64,000 nucleotides of DNA from Marinobacter salexigens (GCF_018860765.1 NZ_JAHKPV010000017.1:1-64000), one strand, 5' to 3'. Positions 1 through 10,287 are shown, numbered from the stretch's first letter. Made by a program: numbers and translations. Notes: generated from the sequence alone by a model not told the origin.

Positions 1-3
1 TAG

Positions 4-471
4 GCTGACAGAGGGGGGTATCTTCTCGAACCAAAATGGGCCGAAGGAAACCGGTCCTCGTCGCTGGTTCCGCTTGACCCTTTACTCGCCAATTACGAAT
101 CCGAGTACCATTATCTCTTTAAGCAGATCTGGTCCGTCGCTCAAGATACAGAGGCTGCGCCTCTCGACCAGTATTACGTGCTTCCGAATGTGGGTCGGCG
201 GCTATTGGAAACTTTCTTGAGCTTCAAATTTCCAGGTGGAAAGCCCACTCTTGGTTTGTTGATGTCTAAGGTTGAGTTTGATCCGGCAAAGAAAACTCGC
301 CTGTTGCGTTTTTTACATGTTCATTCCCATCATGATCGTGTTGCTGATCCGGAGCACGACCTCTCAACGCTCAGCGAAGCTCCTCAGGTGTTCTCTGACC
401 TATTGGGGCTTATGCACGCTCTGGATGAAGGACACTACAAAGGTTTGGTGGCGAGCATACAGCAACAGTGA
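4..471 (+). CDS. C-terminal part of an AAA-family ATPase (5' end missing)
   Basis: An open frame runs from base 4 to a TGA at 469-471 and resembles the C-terminal end of large AAA_13/RloC-like ATPases found in defence islands: a YESEYHYLF segment is followed by VLPNVGRRLLETFLSFKFPG, a combination I know from that group. The Walker motifs would lie upstream of the window. The frame is preceded by TAG at bases 1-3, so either the gene is already interrupted here or the upstream part is in another frame. The only internal start candidate (GTG at 178) cuts into the conserved block and is unlikely to be used. The gene sits 86 bp before the SNF2 helicase on the same strand. The family assignment comes from recall of motif style and is moderately sure. 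Confidence 0.5.
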   Translation, partial: ADRGGYLLEPKWAEGNRSSSLVPLDPLLANYESEYHYLFKQIWSVAQDTEAAPLDQYYVLPNVGRRLLETFLSFKFPGGKPTLGLLMSKVEFDPAKKTRLLRFLHVHSHHDRVADPEHDLSTLSEAPQVFSDLLGLMHALDEGHYKGLVASIQQQ

Positions 472-556
472 TGCTGGGTAAGCAATCGGTTCTATTGATT
501 CCTGCCGTTAGCAGGCTACAGTTTGAGTATTCTTGTCGTAAATAAGGAAGTAACCA

Positions 557-3430
557 ATGCCGATAACGGACTATCATGCCAAGTATTTTGCCTACGAACT
601 CACCAGGCAGCGCCGTGGCGGAGACGTTGGTCGGCTGACTCAATCATTGTTCGATGCATCAGTCGATCTGAACCCACACCAGATCGATGCAGCGCTCTTC
701 GCTCTACAGAACCCTTTGGTTAAAGGTGTGATCCTGGCGGATGAAGTCGGCCTCGGTAAGACCATCGAGGCAGCCCTGGTGCTGGCACAGTACTGGGCAG
801 AACGCAGACGAAGACTGATCGTCGTCTGCCCAGCGGCACTGCGTAAGCAATGGGCAAACGAATTGGCGGAGAAGTTTCATCTGCCCACGCAGGTTCTGGA
901 TGCCCGAACCTATAGGGAATTGCGTAAGCAGGGGGTGGCAGACCCGTTTGACCAGCCCGGTGTGAACGTCATTTCTTACAATTTCGCCGCGAGAATGTCG
1001 GAGAAACTGCGGCTGACACCGTGGGATCTGGTGGTATTCGACGAAGCTCACAAACTCCGTAACGCCCACCGGGATAGTCACCGTACTGGTCAGGCTATCA
1101 AAGAAGCCTTCGGCGCTTGCAACAAGCTGCTGCTGACGGCAACCCCATTACAGAATTCCCTGATGGAGCTGTACGGACTTTCGACGGTCATCGACAGCCA
1201 ACTGTTTGGTGATGCGCTCAGTTTCCGTCGCCAGTATCTGCGCGGTGGGGAAGACCTGGAAGGCCTGAAAGATCGGCTTCAGGAGTTCACGAAGCGAACC
1301 TTGCGTAAACAGGTTCTGGAGTACATCCGCTACACACAGCGACGCGCCATTACTATTCCCTTCGCCCCTTCGGAAGATGAACTGCGGCTTTATCACTTAG
1401 TGTCAGCCTACCTGCAGCGTGAGAATAGTTACGGTGTCCCCCATCAACAGCGTCACCTGGTCACTCTGGTGGTTAGAAAACTGCTGGCATCCTCCACAAG
1501 TGCCATTATCAATACGCTTGAGACGATGATCGATCGGTTGAAAAAGCTGGAGCAAACTCATGAGGATGAAGATAACTGGCTGGAAAAACTGATCGGTAGT
1601 GAGGATGTCGAAGATGACTTCCTTGACGAAGCAGCTGACGGGGAGGGTGATTACCAAGTTGAACAACTTGATGAGCCCATACAGCTGGACCGCCTCCGTG
1701 GAGAAATTGCTGAATTACAACAGTATCTGGACCTTGCGCACAGGATCACCGAAGACGCCAAATCTGAGGCGCTACTAAATGCGCTGGAACAGGGTTTCAG
1801 CCACATGACGGAGATGGGGGCGGAGCGTAAGGCTGTTATCTTCACCGAAAGCCGCCGAACTCAGGATTACCTGCTCAAGTACCTGGAACGCCATGGCTAT
1901 CTCGGCAAGGTCGCCACATTTAGTGGTACCAATAATTCCAGCACTACGCAGGCGATTTACAAGCGATGGCTCACGCGTAATGAAGGTTCTGATCAGATTA
2001 CCGGTAGCCCTGCAGTTGACCGGCGCACAGCGATTATCGATCACTTCAGGGACGATGCAGAAATACTCATTGCCACCGAAGCTGCAGCAGAGGGCGTTAA
2101 CCTTCAGTTCTGCAGCCTGGTCGTCAATTACGATCTGCCTTGGAACCCCCAGCGGGTAGAACAGAGGATAGGGCGTTGCCACCGTTATGGTCAAAAATTT
2201 GATGTCGTCGTCATCAACTTCCTCAACCAGAAGAATGAGGCAGACCGGCGGGTCCTTGAACTGCTCAGTGAGAAGTTTCACTTGTTCGACGGCCTGTTTG
2301 GCGCGTCAGACGAAGTGCTGGGCCGAATCGAGTCCGGTGTCGACTTTGAGAAGCGCATAGCGGCCATTTACGACACCTGCCGGTCTCAGTCCGAAATCGA
2401 ACAGGCCTTCAATGATCTCCAAAAGGAACTGGAAGAAAGCATCAACCGGCGAATGCAAGAAACTCAGGAAAAGCTTCTGGAGCATTTCGATGCCCAAATC
2501 CACGACTTGCTGAAGATCCAGCGCGAGAGAGCAGAGCAGCAGCTGGACTGGGTAAGTCGCCTCTTCTGGCAGCTCACCAGGCATCAACTAGCCCCCTTCG
2601 CAACCTTTGATGAGAACCGCCTCGCATTTGAGTTGAACGAAAGTCCTTTAACCAAGGTGCCCACCGGATTTTTCGAGCTGATCCGAAAGGGCGAGAAACC
2701 GTCAGAGCACGCCCACCTATACCGGTTAAGCCACCCCCTCGGTGAGTATGTTTTGGACACTGGCCGTAGGTTGGAAACGCCGGTAACTGAAATGGTGTTC
2801 AATCTGTCCGGCCACGAGGCGAAACTTTCCGCACTTCAGAACCTGCCGGAAAAATCCGGCTGGCTTGAACTGAATTTGCTTGAGCTGCAAAGCTTTCAGC
2901 GCGAAGAGCATCTGGTTTTTACCGCAATCACGGATGCTGGGCAGCTGCTTGATGAAGAGCAATGCGAACTCTTTTTCCGGCTGCAGGGTGAGGTGCTGAG
3001 CAATGACGCTGACGGCCCCGTTCACCAACCGGGGCGGCAGCTAAGTGAAACCGTTACCAGGCAACTGGATGCCCGGCTCAGCCGATTGCTCGATGAGAAC
3101 AACGAATACTTCCAGCGTGAGCGGACCAAGCTCGAAGCCTGGGCTGATGATCAATTGGTGAGTGCAGAGCAAAAGCTCGAGGACACAAAAGCTCAAATCA
3201 AGGAAGCAAAGCGCCAGTCTCGCCTGGCAGGGAGCGTTGAAGACCAGAAGAGCGCCCAGGAGGCGATCAAGCATCTCAGTAAGTTGCAGCGCCGACAGCG
3301 ACAGGAAATCTTCGATGTGGAAGACGAGATAGAAGCCCGCCGGGATGCCTTGATTGATGCCCTGGAACGCCAGATGCACCAAAGCAGTAGCACCCATCAT
3401 CTGTTTCGAATTCGATGGCGCTTAGCCTGA
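557..3430 (+). CDS. SNF2-type DEAD/DEAH helicase of a restriction-modification-like operon
   Basis: 957 residues. The N-terminal half is an SNF2-type ATPase: DEVGLGKT Walker A at about residues 62-69, DEAH at 162-165, and the helicase C domain with QRVEQRIGRCHR (motif VI) at about 532-543. The C-terminal third is not recognised apart from a charged, probably coiled-coil stretch over the last 120 residues. ATG at 557 follows an AAGGAAG ribosome-binding site. Proteins of this size act as ATP-driven DNA translocases; DrmD of DISARM is a comparable case, but the DISARM partners DrmA, DrmB and DrmC are absent here. The methyltransferase starts 98 bp downstream and the nuclease-helicase follows, so I infer one operon for modification and restriction of foreign DNA. 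Domain call sure, system name not. Confidence 0.88.
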   Translation: MPITDYHAKYFAYELTRQRRGGDVGRLTQSLFDASVDLNPHQIDAALFALQNPLVKGVILADEVGLGKTIEAALVLAQYWAERRRRLIVVCPAALRKQWANELAEKFHLPTQVLDARTYRELRKQGVADPFDQPGVNVISYNFAARMSEKLRLTPWDLVVFDEAHKLRNAHRDSHRTGQAIKEAFGACNKLLLTATPLQNSLMELYGLSTVIDSQLFGDALSFRRQYLRGGEDLEGLKDRLQEFTKRTLRKQVLEYIRYTQRRAITIPFAPSEDELRLYHLVSAYLQRENSYGVPHQQRHLVTLVVRKLLASSTSAIINTLETMIDRLKKLEQTHEDEDNWLEKLIGSEDVEDDFLDEAADGEGDYQVEQLDEPIQLDRLRGEIAELQQYLDLAHRITEDAKSEALLNALEQGFSHMTEMGAERKAVIFTESRRTQDYLLKYLERHGYLGKVATFSGTNNSSTTQAIYKRWLTRNEGSDQITGSPAVDRRTAIIDHFRDDAEILIATEAAAEGVNLQFCSLVVNYDLPWNPQRVEQRIGRCHRYGQKFDVVVINFLNQKNEADRRVLELLSEKFHLFDGLFGASDEVLGRIESGVDFEKRIAAIYDTCRSQSEIEQAFNDLQKELEESINRRMQETQEKLLEHFDAQIHDLLKIQRERAEQQLDWVSRLFWQLTRHQLAPFATFDENRLAFELNESPLTKVPTGFFELIRKGEKPSEHAHLYRLSHPLGEYVLDTGRRLETPVTEMVFNLSGHEAKLSALQNLPEKSGWLELNLLELQSFQREEHLVFTAITDAGQLLDEEQCELFFRLQGEVLSNDADGPVHQPGRQLSETVTRQLDARLSRLLDENNEYFQRERTKLEAWADDQLVSAEQKLEDTKAQIKEAKRQSRLAGSVEDQKSAQEAIKHLSKLQRRQRQEIFDVEDEIEARRDALIDALERQMHQSSSTHHLFRIRWRLA

Positions 3431-3528
3431 TCTTTAGTTGTAAGTTCGATTAACAATCTCCCAGCTATTTGTGGGAGAATCTCCAGCATTTCAGACCTGC
3501 CAAGTTCGATTTTCAAACAGGGAATACC

Positions 3529-6500
3529 ATGAGTAACGCGACACAGCAGTTAAAAGCCCAGCAACGTCGACAGAAATTTGCCGATCTTTTGCGCGAAATG
3601 TTTCAGCTAAATCAGCCGGAACTGGATTTTGGGCTCTATCGCATTATGCATGCCCGTAAAGACGACATTAATCGATTTATTGATCAGGACCTACCGAGAA
3701 TCACTCAGGAAGCGTTCAGCCAATACGCCAGCCAGGATCAGGCTCAGCTGGCAGCGGAACTGGAAGAGCATATCAAGAGCGCGAAAGGGCTGGGTATGGA
3801 CCCAGACGCGATTCCCAAGGTGCAGGAGCTCAAGCAGAAACTGCAGGGTGGATTTGACCTCGCGCGGGAAGAGGGCGAAGTTTACGACGCATTGGTCACG
3901 TTCTTTAACCGCTACTACAACGAGGGTGACTTCCTGTCACGCCGGGTATACAAAGACGGCACCTACGCAATCCCCTATCAGGGGGAAGAGGTCGTGCTGC
4001 ACTGGGCCAACAAAGACCAATACTACATTAAAAGCAGCGAAACCTTGCGAGATTACAGCTTCCGCCTGAATCCGGATGCAGGCCCCGGCGAAGACCCCAT
4101 GCGCGTTCATTTCAAGTTGGTGGATGCTGGGGCAGGAGCAAAAGATAACAACAAGGAATCCGCTGATAGTCGCCGAGTCTTCGTGCTTAACGCAGAGAAC
4201 CCATTTGAGCTGGTAGAGGGAGAAGCAACCGAGCACGGTGACAAACACACAGAACTGCAATGTCGATTCTTATTTCGGCCGGCAACGGAAAGCGACTGGA
4301 CGGAAACCGAGAAGAAGAAAGCTACAGCTGCAGCCCAGAAGAAACAGCCGACACAAGATGCGCTCCGAGCAATTGCTGGAGAAACGCTTCTGGGGGCAGC
4401 CTCTACTTTGCCAGAGCCCTGGAAAAGCGCGATGGGAAAACCCTACCGTAAGGCTGATGGTAATCGAGCTGATTATTCGATGTTAGCTGGACAACTGAAC
4501 AACTACACCAAGAAGAATACGTTTGATTATTTCATCCACAAAGATCTTGGTGGATTCCTGACGCGGGAGCTTGATTTCTACATCAAGAACGAGTTACTGG
4601 ATTGGAATGATATTGCCTCGTTGAAAAACGATCCGGCGAGACTCGCCCCCCTGGTAAGTAAGATTGAAGTAATTCGCTCTCTGGGTGAGAGGATCATTGC
4701 TTTTCTTGCGCAGCTCGAGAACTTTCAGAAGAAGCTCTGGTTGAAGAAGAAGTTTGTAACAGAGGCTCACTACTGTCTTACTCTTGATCGTCTAAAATAT
4801 TACTCCGATCTATTTGATGAAGTAATGTCAAATGATGCTCAGCTGGAGGAATGGTCGACAACTTATAAAATTGATGTTGATGACTTGCAAAAAGAATACA
4901 AATCCAATGGTGTGAAGAGTCTGGCGGAAGATTACAGGTATCAGTACTTGATGGTCGATACCTATTTTTTTGATAAGTATTTTAAAGAGCGATTGATTGC
5001 GAGCTTCGAATCAATTGACAAAGACTGTGATGGTTTGTTGGTTAACTCTGAAAATTTCCAGGCTTTGAATCTTATTAAGGAAAAATACCGTAATAGGGTT
5101 CAGTGTATCTATATTGATCCTCCTTATAATACCGATGCGTCGCCTATAATTTACAAAAACGGTTTTCGCTCATCTTCATGGGCGAGTATGCTTAATGATC
5201 GAGTGGCGTTGGGTTCCGAGTTTTTGAAGAGTAATGGTATATTCTGTGCAACTATTGACGATTTTCAATTCCGAGAATTAAGTTGGATCATTGAAAGTAT
5301 CTTTGGTGAAGAAAGCATTCTTGGTACATCTACTATTCGTAACAATCCAGCGGGGCGGTCCACGAAGAAGGGCTTTGCAATTGCTCATGAATACGGGATT
5401 TTTGCACGAAAAAGCCAAGATGTTGCCCTCGGTCGTCTAGAACATAGTGAAAAGCAAAAAGAAAGGTATAAGGAAAAGGATGAGAGAGGCCGATTTGAAT
5501 GGGTCAATTTCCGAAAACATGGTGGTGCTAACGCTAATCGATCCGCTAGGCCTAAGCTATTTTATCCGATAATTATATCGGGCGATAGAATCAGGATCCC
5601 AGAAATGGAATGGGATGCTGTCCAGCGAGAATGGAAAATAATAGAGAGACTATCCGGGACACAGGAGGTGATAGTTTATCCGATCGCAGAAGATGGGGCC
5701 GAAAAGACATGGAAATGGGAGCATGCTTCGGTTACAGAGAGCATCAATGAATTCTGTGTGAGACCGGATAGGACTGGCTCGCCTTCCGTTTATCTCAAGG
5801 CTCGTATAAATGAGGATGGAACTTTACCACTCACTATTTGGTCGGATTCGAAATACTCTGCCTCGGATTATGGAACAAACCTATTGAAATCTATGTTCCC
5901 GGGGGAGCAAGCTTTTAGTTTTCCTAAATCGGTTCATGCTGTCGAAGACAGTATTACTGTTTCGTCTGGGAGTGATCACGATGCTATCGTTCTTGATTAC
6001 TTTGCTGGATCGGGAACCACTGGGCACGCTGTAATTAACTTAAATAGAAAGAATGGTCATAGTAAGAAATTTTGCTTAGTCGAGATGGGTGAGTATTTTC
6101 GAGAAGTTACATTGGGTCGCCTAAAGAAGGTTGTATATAGTCCGAAATGGAGGAATGGGTCGCCAGTTTTGGATGGGCAAGGTTTTAACTTCTGCAATTC
6201 TTCGTACATGTTCAAGTATATGTCTCTCGAAAGTTATGAGGATTCACTGGGGAACCTTTCTATACAGAGACCTAAGACATCGTCAGGCTTGTTTTCTGAT
6301 CAGGAGCTATCAAGCTCCGTTGCTCACGAAGCCTATGTGTTGAATTATATGCTTGACGTTGAAACAAGAGATTCACGATCCTTGCTAAACACCAAGCTTT
6401 TTACAGACCCGGGAACATATAAGCTCAACGTTCGCTCTGCCGGAGGGGATGAAACTAAACCAGTAAATGTCGACTTGCTTGAAACTTTCAACTACCTCTT

Positions 6501-6933
6501 GGGCTTGGAAGTAGAGCATATTGCGGTATCTATTCACTTCGAGGCGGAGCTGATCCGAGGGGAATACGGGCGTTGGCAGGCTAAGGTTAAGCGCAGTGAA
6601 ACCGGCAAATGGTGGTTCCGAACCGTCTACGGCACGAACCGGGCAGGGCAGCAGGTGTTGGTAGTATGGAGAAACCTACCGTCGGTCATTGATGGTGAGG
6701 CCGATGGTATCCAAAAGGACAACGCCGTGCTAGATGCGGTTCTGATCGAGAAGCTCTCTATTCGCCTGACCGAAAGCCAGGACGACGAGATCGACGTGCT
6801 GTATGTAAACGGTGACCACAATATCAGTATCCCCCGGTCCCGCAAGGGGAAACCGATGGAGCAGGCGCGTATCCAGCTGATCGAGGAAGCTTTCCATCGG
6901 CTGATGTTCGCAGACACTGAAGCGGTTCACTAA
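3529..6933 (+). CDS. Type III-like site-specific DNA methyltransferase (adenine-N6, beta class)
   Basis: 1134 residues from ATG 3529, which has an AGGGAA site just upstream; the frame is open to 3469 but no better signal is seen there. The catalytic DPPY motif is at residues 530-533 and the SAM-binding FAGSGTTG motif at about 825-832. DPPY before FxGxG is the beta-class order typical of type III Mod subunits. The long N-terminal 500 residues are not part of the methylase fold. Beta-class Mod enzymes methylate adenine N6 and set specificity through the region between the two motifs. From roughly 4,780 to 6,540 the DNA is clearly AT-richer, with different codon use from both flanks, so the catalytic and recognition part may have been swapped by recombination. 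The restriction gene starts 12 bp after the stop. Confidence 0.88.
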   Translation: MSNATQQLKAQQRRQKFADLLREMFQLNQPELDFGLYRIMHARKDDINRFIDQDLPRITQEAFSQYASQDQAQLAAELEEHIKSAKGLGMDPDAIPKVQELKQKLQGGFDLAREEGEVYDALVTFFNRYYNEGDFLSRRVYKDGTYAIPYQGEEVVLHWANKDQYYIKSSETLRDYSFRLNPDAGPGEDPMRVHFKLVDAGAGAKDNNKESADSRRVFVLNAENPFELVEGEATEHGDKHTELQCRFLFRPATESDWTETEKKKATAAAQKKQPTQDALRAIAGETLLGAASTLPEPWKSAMGKPYRKADGNRADYSMLAGQLNNYTKKNTFDYFIHKDLGGFLTRELDFYIKNELLDWNDIASLKNDPARLAPLVSKIEVIRSLGERIIAFLAQLENFQKKLWLKKKFVTEAHYCLTLDRLKYYSDLFDEVMSNDAQLEEWSTTYKIDVDDLQKEYKSNGVKSLAEDYRYQYLMVDTYFFDKYFKERLIASFESIDKDCDGLLVNSENFQALNLIKEKYRNRVQCIYIDPPYNTDASPIIYKNGFRSSSWASMLNDRVALGSEFLKSNGIFCATIDDFQFRELSWIIESIFGEESILGTSTIRNNPAGRSTKKGFAIAHEYGIFARKSQDVALGRLEHSEKQKERYKEKDERGRFEWVNFRKHGGANANRSARPKLFYPIIISGDRIRIPEMEWDAVQREWKIIERLSGTQEVIVYPIAEDGAEKTWKWEHASVTESINEFCVRPDRTGSPSVYLKARINEDGTLPLTIWSDSKYSASDYGTNLLKSMFPGEQAFSFPKSVHAVEDSITVSSGSDHDAIVLDYFAGSGTTGHAVINLNRKNGHSKKFCLVEMGEYFREVTLGRLKKVVYSPKWRNGSPVLDGQGFNFCNSSYMFKYMSLESYEDSLGNLSIQRPKTSSGLFSDQELSSSVAHEAYVLNYMLDVETRDSRSLLNTKLFTDPGTYKLNVRSAGGDETKPVNVDLLETFNYLLGLEVEHIAVSIHFEAELIRGEYGRWQAKVKRSETGKWWFRTVYGTNRAGQQVLVVWRNLPSVIDGEADGIQKDNAVLDAVLIEKLSIRLTESQDDEIDVLYVNGDHNISIPRSRKGKPMEQARIQLIEEAFHRLMFADTEAVH

Positions 6934-6945
6934 GGGGGGGGTATC

Positions 6946-9900
6946 ATGGCAGCACGGAAATCCGCCAAGGGCAGCAAACAGACGTTGCCATTCCGCCATC
7001 ACTTGGTGCTCAACCAGTGGTTGTTCTCTCTGTTCGGCTTCGACTCTCTCAGTGGGCAGTTTGATTTGGGAAATCGGGAAGCGCCAACTCTAGAGGCGTT
7101 CCGCGACCGTTTCCAGCTGATCGGCGAAACCAGCGGCCGCAATGCCGAGGGGGAGCATCTGATCATCCAGAGAATGCGGGAAAATCTCAACGAAAACGCG
7201 AAGCTGAGCGATGAGCAACTGCTGGAGTACGACCGCCGGATTAAGCAGCTGACAGATACCATCAATAACGCGCGGCTGGCCTCCGGTGAGGAGCCGATTG
7301 AATGGAAATACTTCCAGTACTTGATGCTGCTGTTCACCGAGATCTACCTGGACTATCTGTTCACCAAACCGGATGAGTTGCTGGACGCGCTCAACCAACA
7401 GATTGAACGTTGGAATGATCATTGGGTAGTTGAGCAGGGCTTTAATCACAAACCCCTGAATTTACTGAACCCAGAGGATGATCTGTGGCCGCAGCTCAAC
7501 ATGGTGGCTTATTGGAGCGCGACTGGTTCGGGTAAAACCCTGATTATGCACGCCAACATCCTTCAGTATCGCTTTTACCTTCAGCGGTATGGCAAAGCCG
7601 GGGATATAAACAAGATTATTCTGCTGACCCCCAACGAAGGGCTCACCCAGCAACACTTGCGTGACCTGGAGAAATCCGGGATCAGGGCCAGTGAGTTCTC
7701 TGCCCGTGGTGGCGACCTGTTCGCCCAGGATGTGATTGTCATCGACATCAACAAGCTCCGCGATAGCGAGAAGAAGAAGACAGTTGCGGTCGACTCCTTT
7801 GGCTCTCGCAACCTGCTCTTGGTAGACGAGGGCCATCGTGGAACGGCTAGTGGTGGTGGCAGCTGGTACGACTATCGGCAAAAATTATGTTCGCTGGGTT
7901 TCTCCTTCGAATACTCCGCTACGTTTGCCCAGTCAGGCTCCAAACACGAGAACCTGCGTCAGACCTATACGAAGGCCATTCTGTTCGATTACTCCTACCG
8001 ACATTTTTACGGGGATGGCTACGGTAAGCAGTCTCAGATTCTGAATCTTCAAGCAAATCCCAATGCCCAGGATGAATTTCGATATCTGGTTGCCTCGTTA
8101 CTGTGTTACTACCAGCAACTACGGTTGTTCGAAGAGCAAAAGGCCAGCTTCAAGCCCTTCAACCTGGAGAAGCCTCTATGGGTGTTTGTAAGCTCTAAGG
8201 TAACGGCAACGCTGTCCAGCGGTGAGGCTTCAGACACCGTTCAGGTGCTGGCGTTTATCGACCAGGTATTGCACAAGCAGGAAGAAACGGTCGCCGCGAT
8301 TGATTACCTGCTGAAACGCGGCATGGTTGCCAAGGGCGGTACCGATCTGCTCCATGGTCGGTTCAATTACCTGAAAGAGCTGGGTGAAGGCGGGGATTCG
8401 CTGTATCACGATCTGCTAGTCAGGGTATTCAGTAGTAGTGGCGGTCGACTCCATATCGAAAATATTACCGGTATTCCTGGTGAAATCGCGCTTCGAGCTG
8501 GCACGTCAGACACCCCGTTCGGTGTCATCAACGTGGGGGATGATGCAAAGCTGGTCAAACTCTGCGAGAAGCACGACTTGTTCACTCAGGATTCTCGCTT
8601 TAGCGAAAGCCTGTTCCACGGCATCAACACCGAAAGTTCACCGGTCAAGCTGCTGTTGGGCTCGAAGAAGTTCACCGAGGGCTGGAGCAGTTGGCGTGTT
8701 TCTAACATGACGTTGATGAACGTCGGCAAGAATGAGGGTGCCCAGATCATCCAGCTGTTCGGCCGTGGCGTTCGGTTGAAAGGCTGGAAAACGACACTGA
8801 AGCGTTCAGCCGAGCTTGCCACTGGATTGAAAGAAGCAGGCATTGAGCGGCCTGACCACATTGGTGTTTTGGAGACCCTGAACATCTTTGGGGTGAAGGC
8901 CGATTACATCGCTCAGTTCCGGAAGGAGCTGGAAGACGAAGAGATCCCGGTTAACGAGGGCCTTGAAGAATTCGTGCTTCCACTGATGCCGATGAAGGAC
9001 CTACGCAAGGACCTTCATGTTGTGCGGGTTAAGGAAAGCATCGCCAATAAGGCTATTGGCGGCTCCGGTACGGCGTTTCAGGAACTTGCCGAACAGGTGG
9101 TACTGAAGGCGCCAGGGGATTTGCAGCTTACTGAGATTGACTACTTTTGCAGTCCACCAAGGGTCATCCTGGACTTCTATCCCCAGGTTGGACTGTTCGC
9201 AACCGACAAGAAGGGCTTTCAGAATACCGGGGCCAAGATTCAGCGTCTAAAGCCGACTCACATTGCGCTGCTGGATATGCAGCGCCTTTATTTTGAGTTG
9301 CTGGCGTTCAAGAGGGACAAGCGTTGGTCAAACCTGACCATCACCCCGGATGTCGTTGAAAAACTCCTGACTGATAATCGGTACGACTGGTACCGGCTCT
9401 ATGCCCCGGATGAGGCGATGGAGCTGGGCCGGTTGGAGAAGATGACGCTATGGCATGACATGGCGATATCCCTGCTCCGAAAATACTGCGAGCTGTTCTA
9501 CGGATTCCGCCGGAAACAGTGGGAAGCGGACAAGCTGGAGTACAGACCGATCACCGAAAACCGGAAGTACCTCCCAGGTGTAAGTGAAGCCACACCAGAA
9601 GGCAGCTACATGGTCACCCTTGACCGGGTTCGCCACCAGTCCTTGATTAAACAACTCTCGAACTTGAGGGAGAGTATCGAAAAGGGTGATGTGGATGCCT
9701 GGAATGGAGCGGTCAAAGAGGGACTTGAGTTTATCTGGTGCGAACGGCACTTCTATCAGCCGCTGCTGGCATCCACCCAGGGGCTGGATTTTCAGGTGAC
9801 TCCGGTATCCCTCAACAAAGGCGAGGCGGATTTCGTTCGCGACATCCAGGCGGCAACTAAGACTGGGGCTTTTGAAGGCTACGAGGTTTACCTTCTGCGC

Positions 9901-10287
9901 AACCAGACCGGTCAGGGAGCCGTGGGTGTTTTCGTTGATGGTGGCTTCTACCCGGACTTCATCCTTTGGCTAGTGAAGGGCCAATCCCAGAAAGTAGTTT
10001 TCGTCGACCCGAAAGGCCTGCGCCATCATAAACCGGACGATCCCAAAGTTCGCTTCCATGAGACAATCAAGGACATTGAGGCAGACCTTCGCAAGCAGCG
10101 TCCGGAAAATGCCGGAATCGAGCTGCATGCGTTCCTAATCTCGGAGACGCATTCGTCTCAGTTGGTGAGTCAGTGGAAGGATACGACGGGCCATGCAGTC
10201 ACTCGGGAACTCATGGAAAGCTGGAATATACTATTTCGTGAGGAAGATGTTGAGTATGTTAAGAAGCTGGTCAAGGCGGTTACTTGA
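6946..10287 (+). CDS. Type III-like restriction subunit: DEAD/DEAH helicase with C-terminal nuclease
   Basis: 1113 residues starting at ATG 6946 behind a strong AAGGGGGGG site that overlaps the methylase stop region. ATGSGKT (Walker A) is at 192-198 and DEGH (Walker B) at 294-297. A GRGVRLKG motif VI-like segment lies near residue 605. Near the C-terminus, PD at 1003-1004 is followed by a hydrophobic strand and D1021-P-K1023-G, the pattern of a PD-(D/E)XK nuclease as in type III Res subunits. It presumably translocates on DNA and cuts unmethylated sites together with the preceding methylase. The addition of a separate SNF2 helicase is unlike a canonical two-gene type III system. The last base of the gene is followed by 80 bp without a clear terminator. 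Confidence 0.85.
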   Translation: MAARKSAKGSKQTLPFRHHLVLNQWLFSLFGFDSLSGQFDLGNREAPTLEAFRDRFQLIGETSGRNAEGEHLIIQRMRENLNENAKLSDEQLLEYDRRIKQLTDTINNARLASGEEPIEWKYFQYLMLLFTEIYLDYLFTKPDELLDALNQQIERWNDHWVVEQGFNHKPLNLLNPEDDLWPQLNMVAYWSATGSGKTLIMHANILQYRFYLQRYGKAGDINKIILLTPNEGLTQQHLRDLEKSGIRASEFSARGGDLFAQDVIVIDINKLRDSEKKKTVAVDSFGSRNLLLVDEGHRGTASGGGSWYDYRQKLCSLGFSFEYSATFAQSGSKHENLRQTYTKAILFDYSYRHFYGDGYGKQSQILNLQANPNAQDEFRYLVASLLCYYQQLRLFEEQKASFKPFNLEKPLWVFVSSKVTATLSSGEASDTVQVLAFIDQVLHKQEETVAAIDYLLKRGMVAKGGTDLLHGRFNYLKELGEGGDSLYHDLLVRVFSSSGGRLHIENITGIPGEIALRAGTSDTPFGVINVGDDAKLVKLCEKHDLFTQDSRFSESLFHGINTESSPVKLLLGSKKFTEGWSSWRVSNMTLMNVGKNEGAQIIQLFGRGVRLKGWKTTLKRSAELATGLKEAGIERPDHIGVLETLNIFGVKADYIAQFRKELEDEEIPVNEGLEEFVLPLMPMKDLRKDLHVVRVKESIANKAIGGSGTAFQELAEQVVLKAPGDLQLTEIDYFCSPPRVILDFYPQVGLFATDKKGFQNTGAKIQRLKPTHIALLDMQRLYFELLAFKRDKRWSNLTITPDVVEKLLTDNRYDWYRLYAPDEAMELGRLEKMTLWHDMAISLLRKYCELFYGFRRKQWEADKLEYRPITENRKYLPGVSEATPEGSYMVTLDRVRHQSLIKQLSNLRESIEKGDVDAWNGAVKEGLEFIWCERHFYQPLLASTQGLDFQVTPVSLNKGEADFVRDIQAATKTGAFEGYEVYLLRNQTGQGAVGVFVDGGFYPDFILWLVKGQSQKVVFVDPKGLRHHKPDDPKVRFHETIKDIEADLRKQRPENAGIELHAFLISETHSSQLVSQWKDTTGHAVTRELMESWNILFREEDVEYVKKLVKAVT

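Noticed and set aside
557-10287. DISARM system
   Set aside because: SNF2 helicase and methylase fit loosely, but no DrmA, DrmB or DrmC is present and the third gene is a type III Res-like helicase-nuclease.
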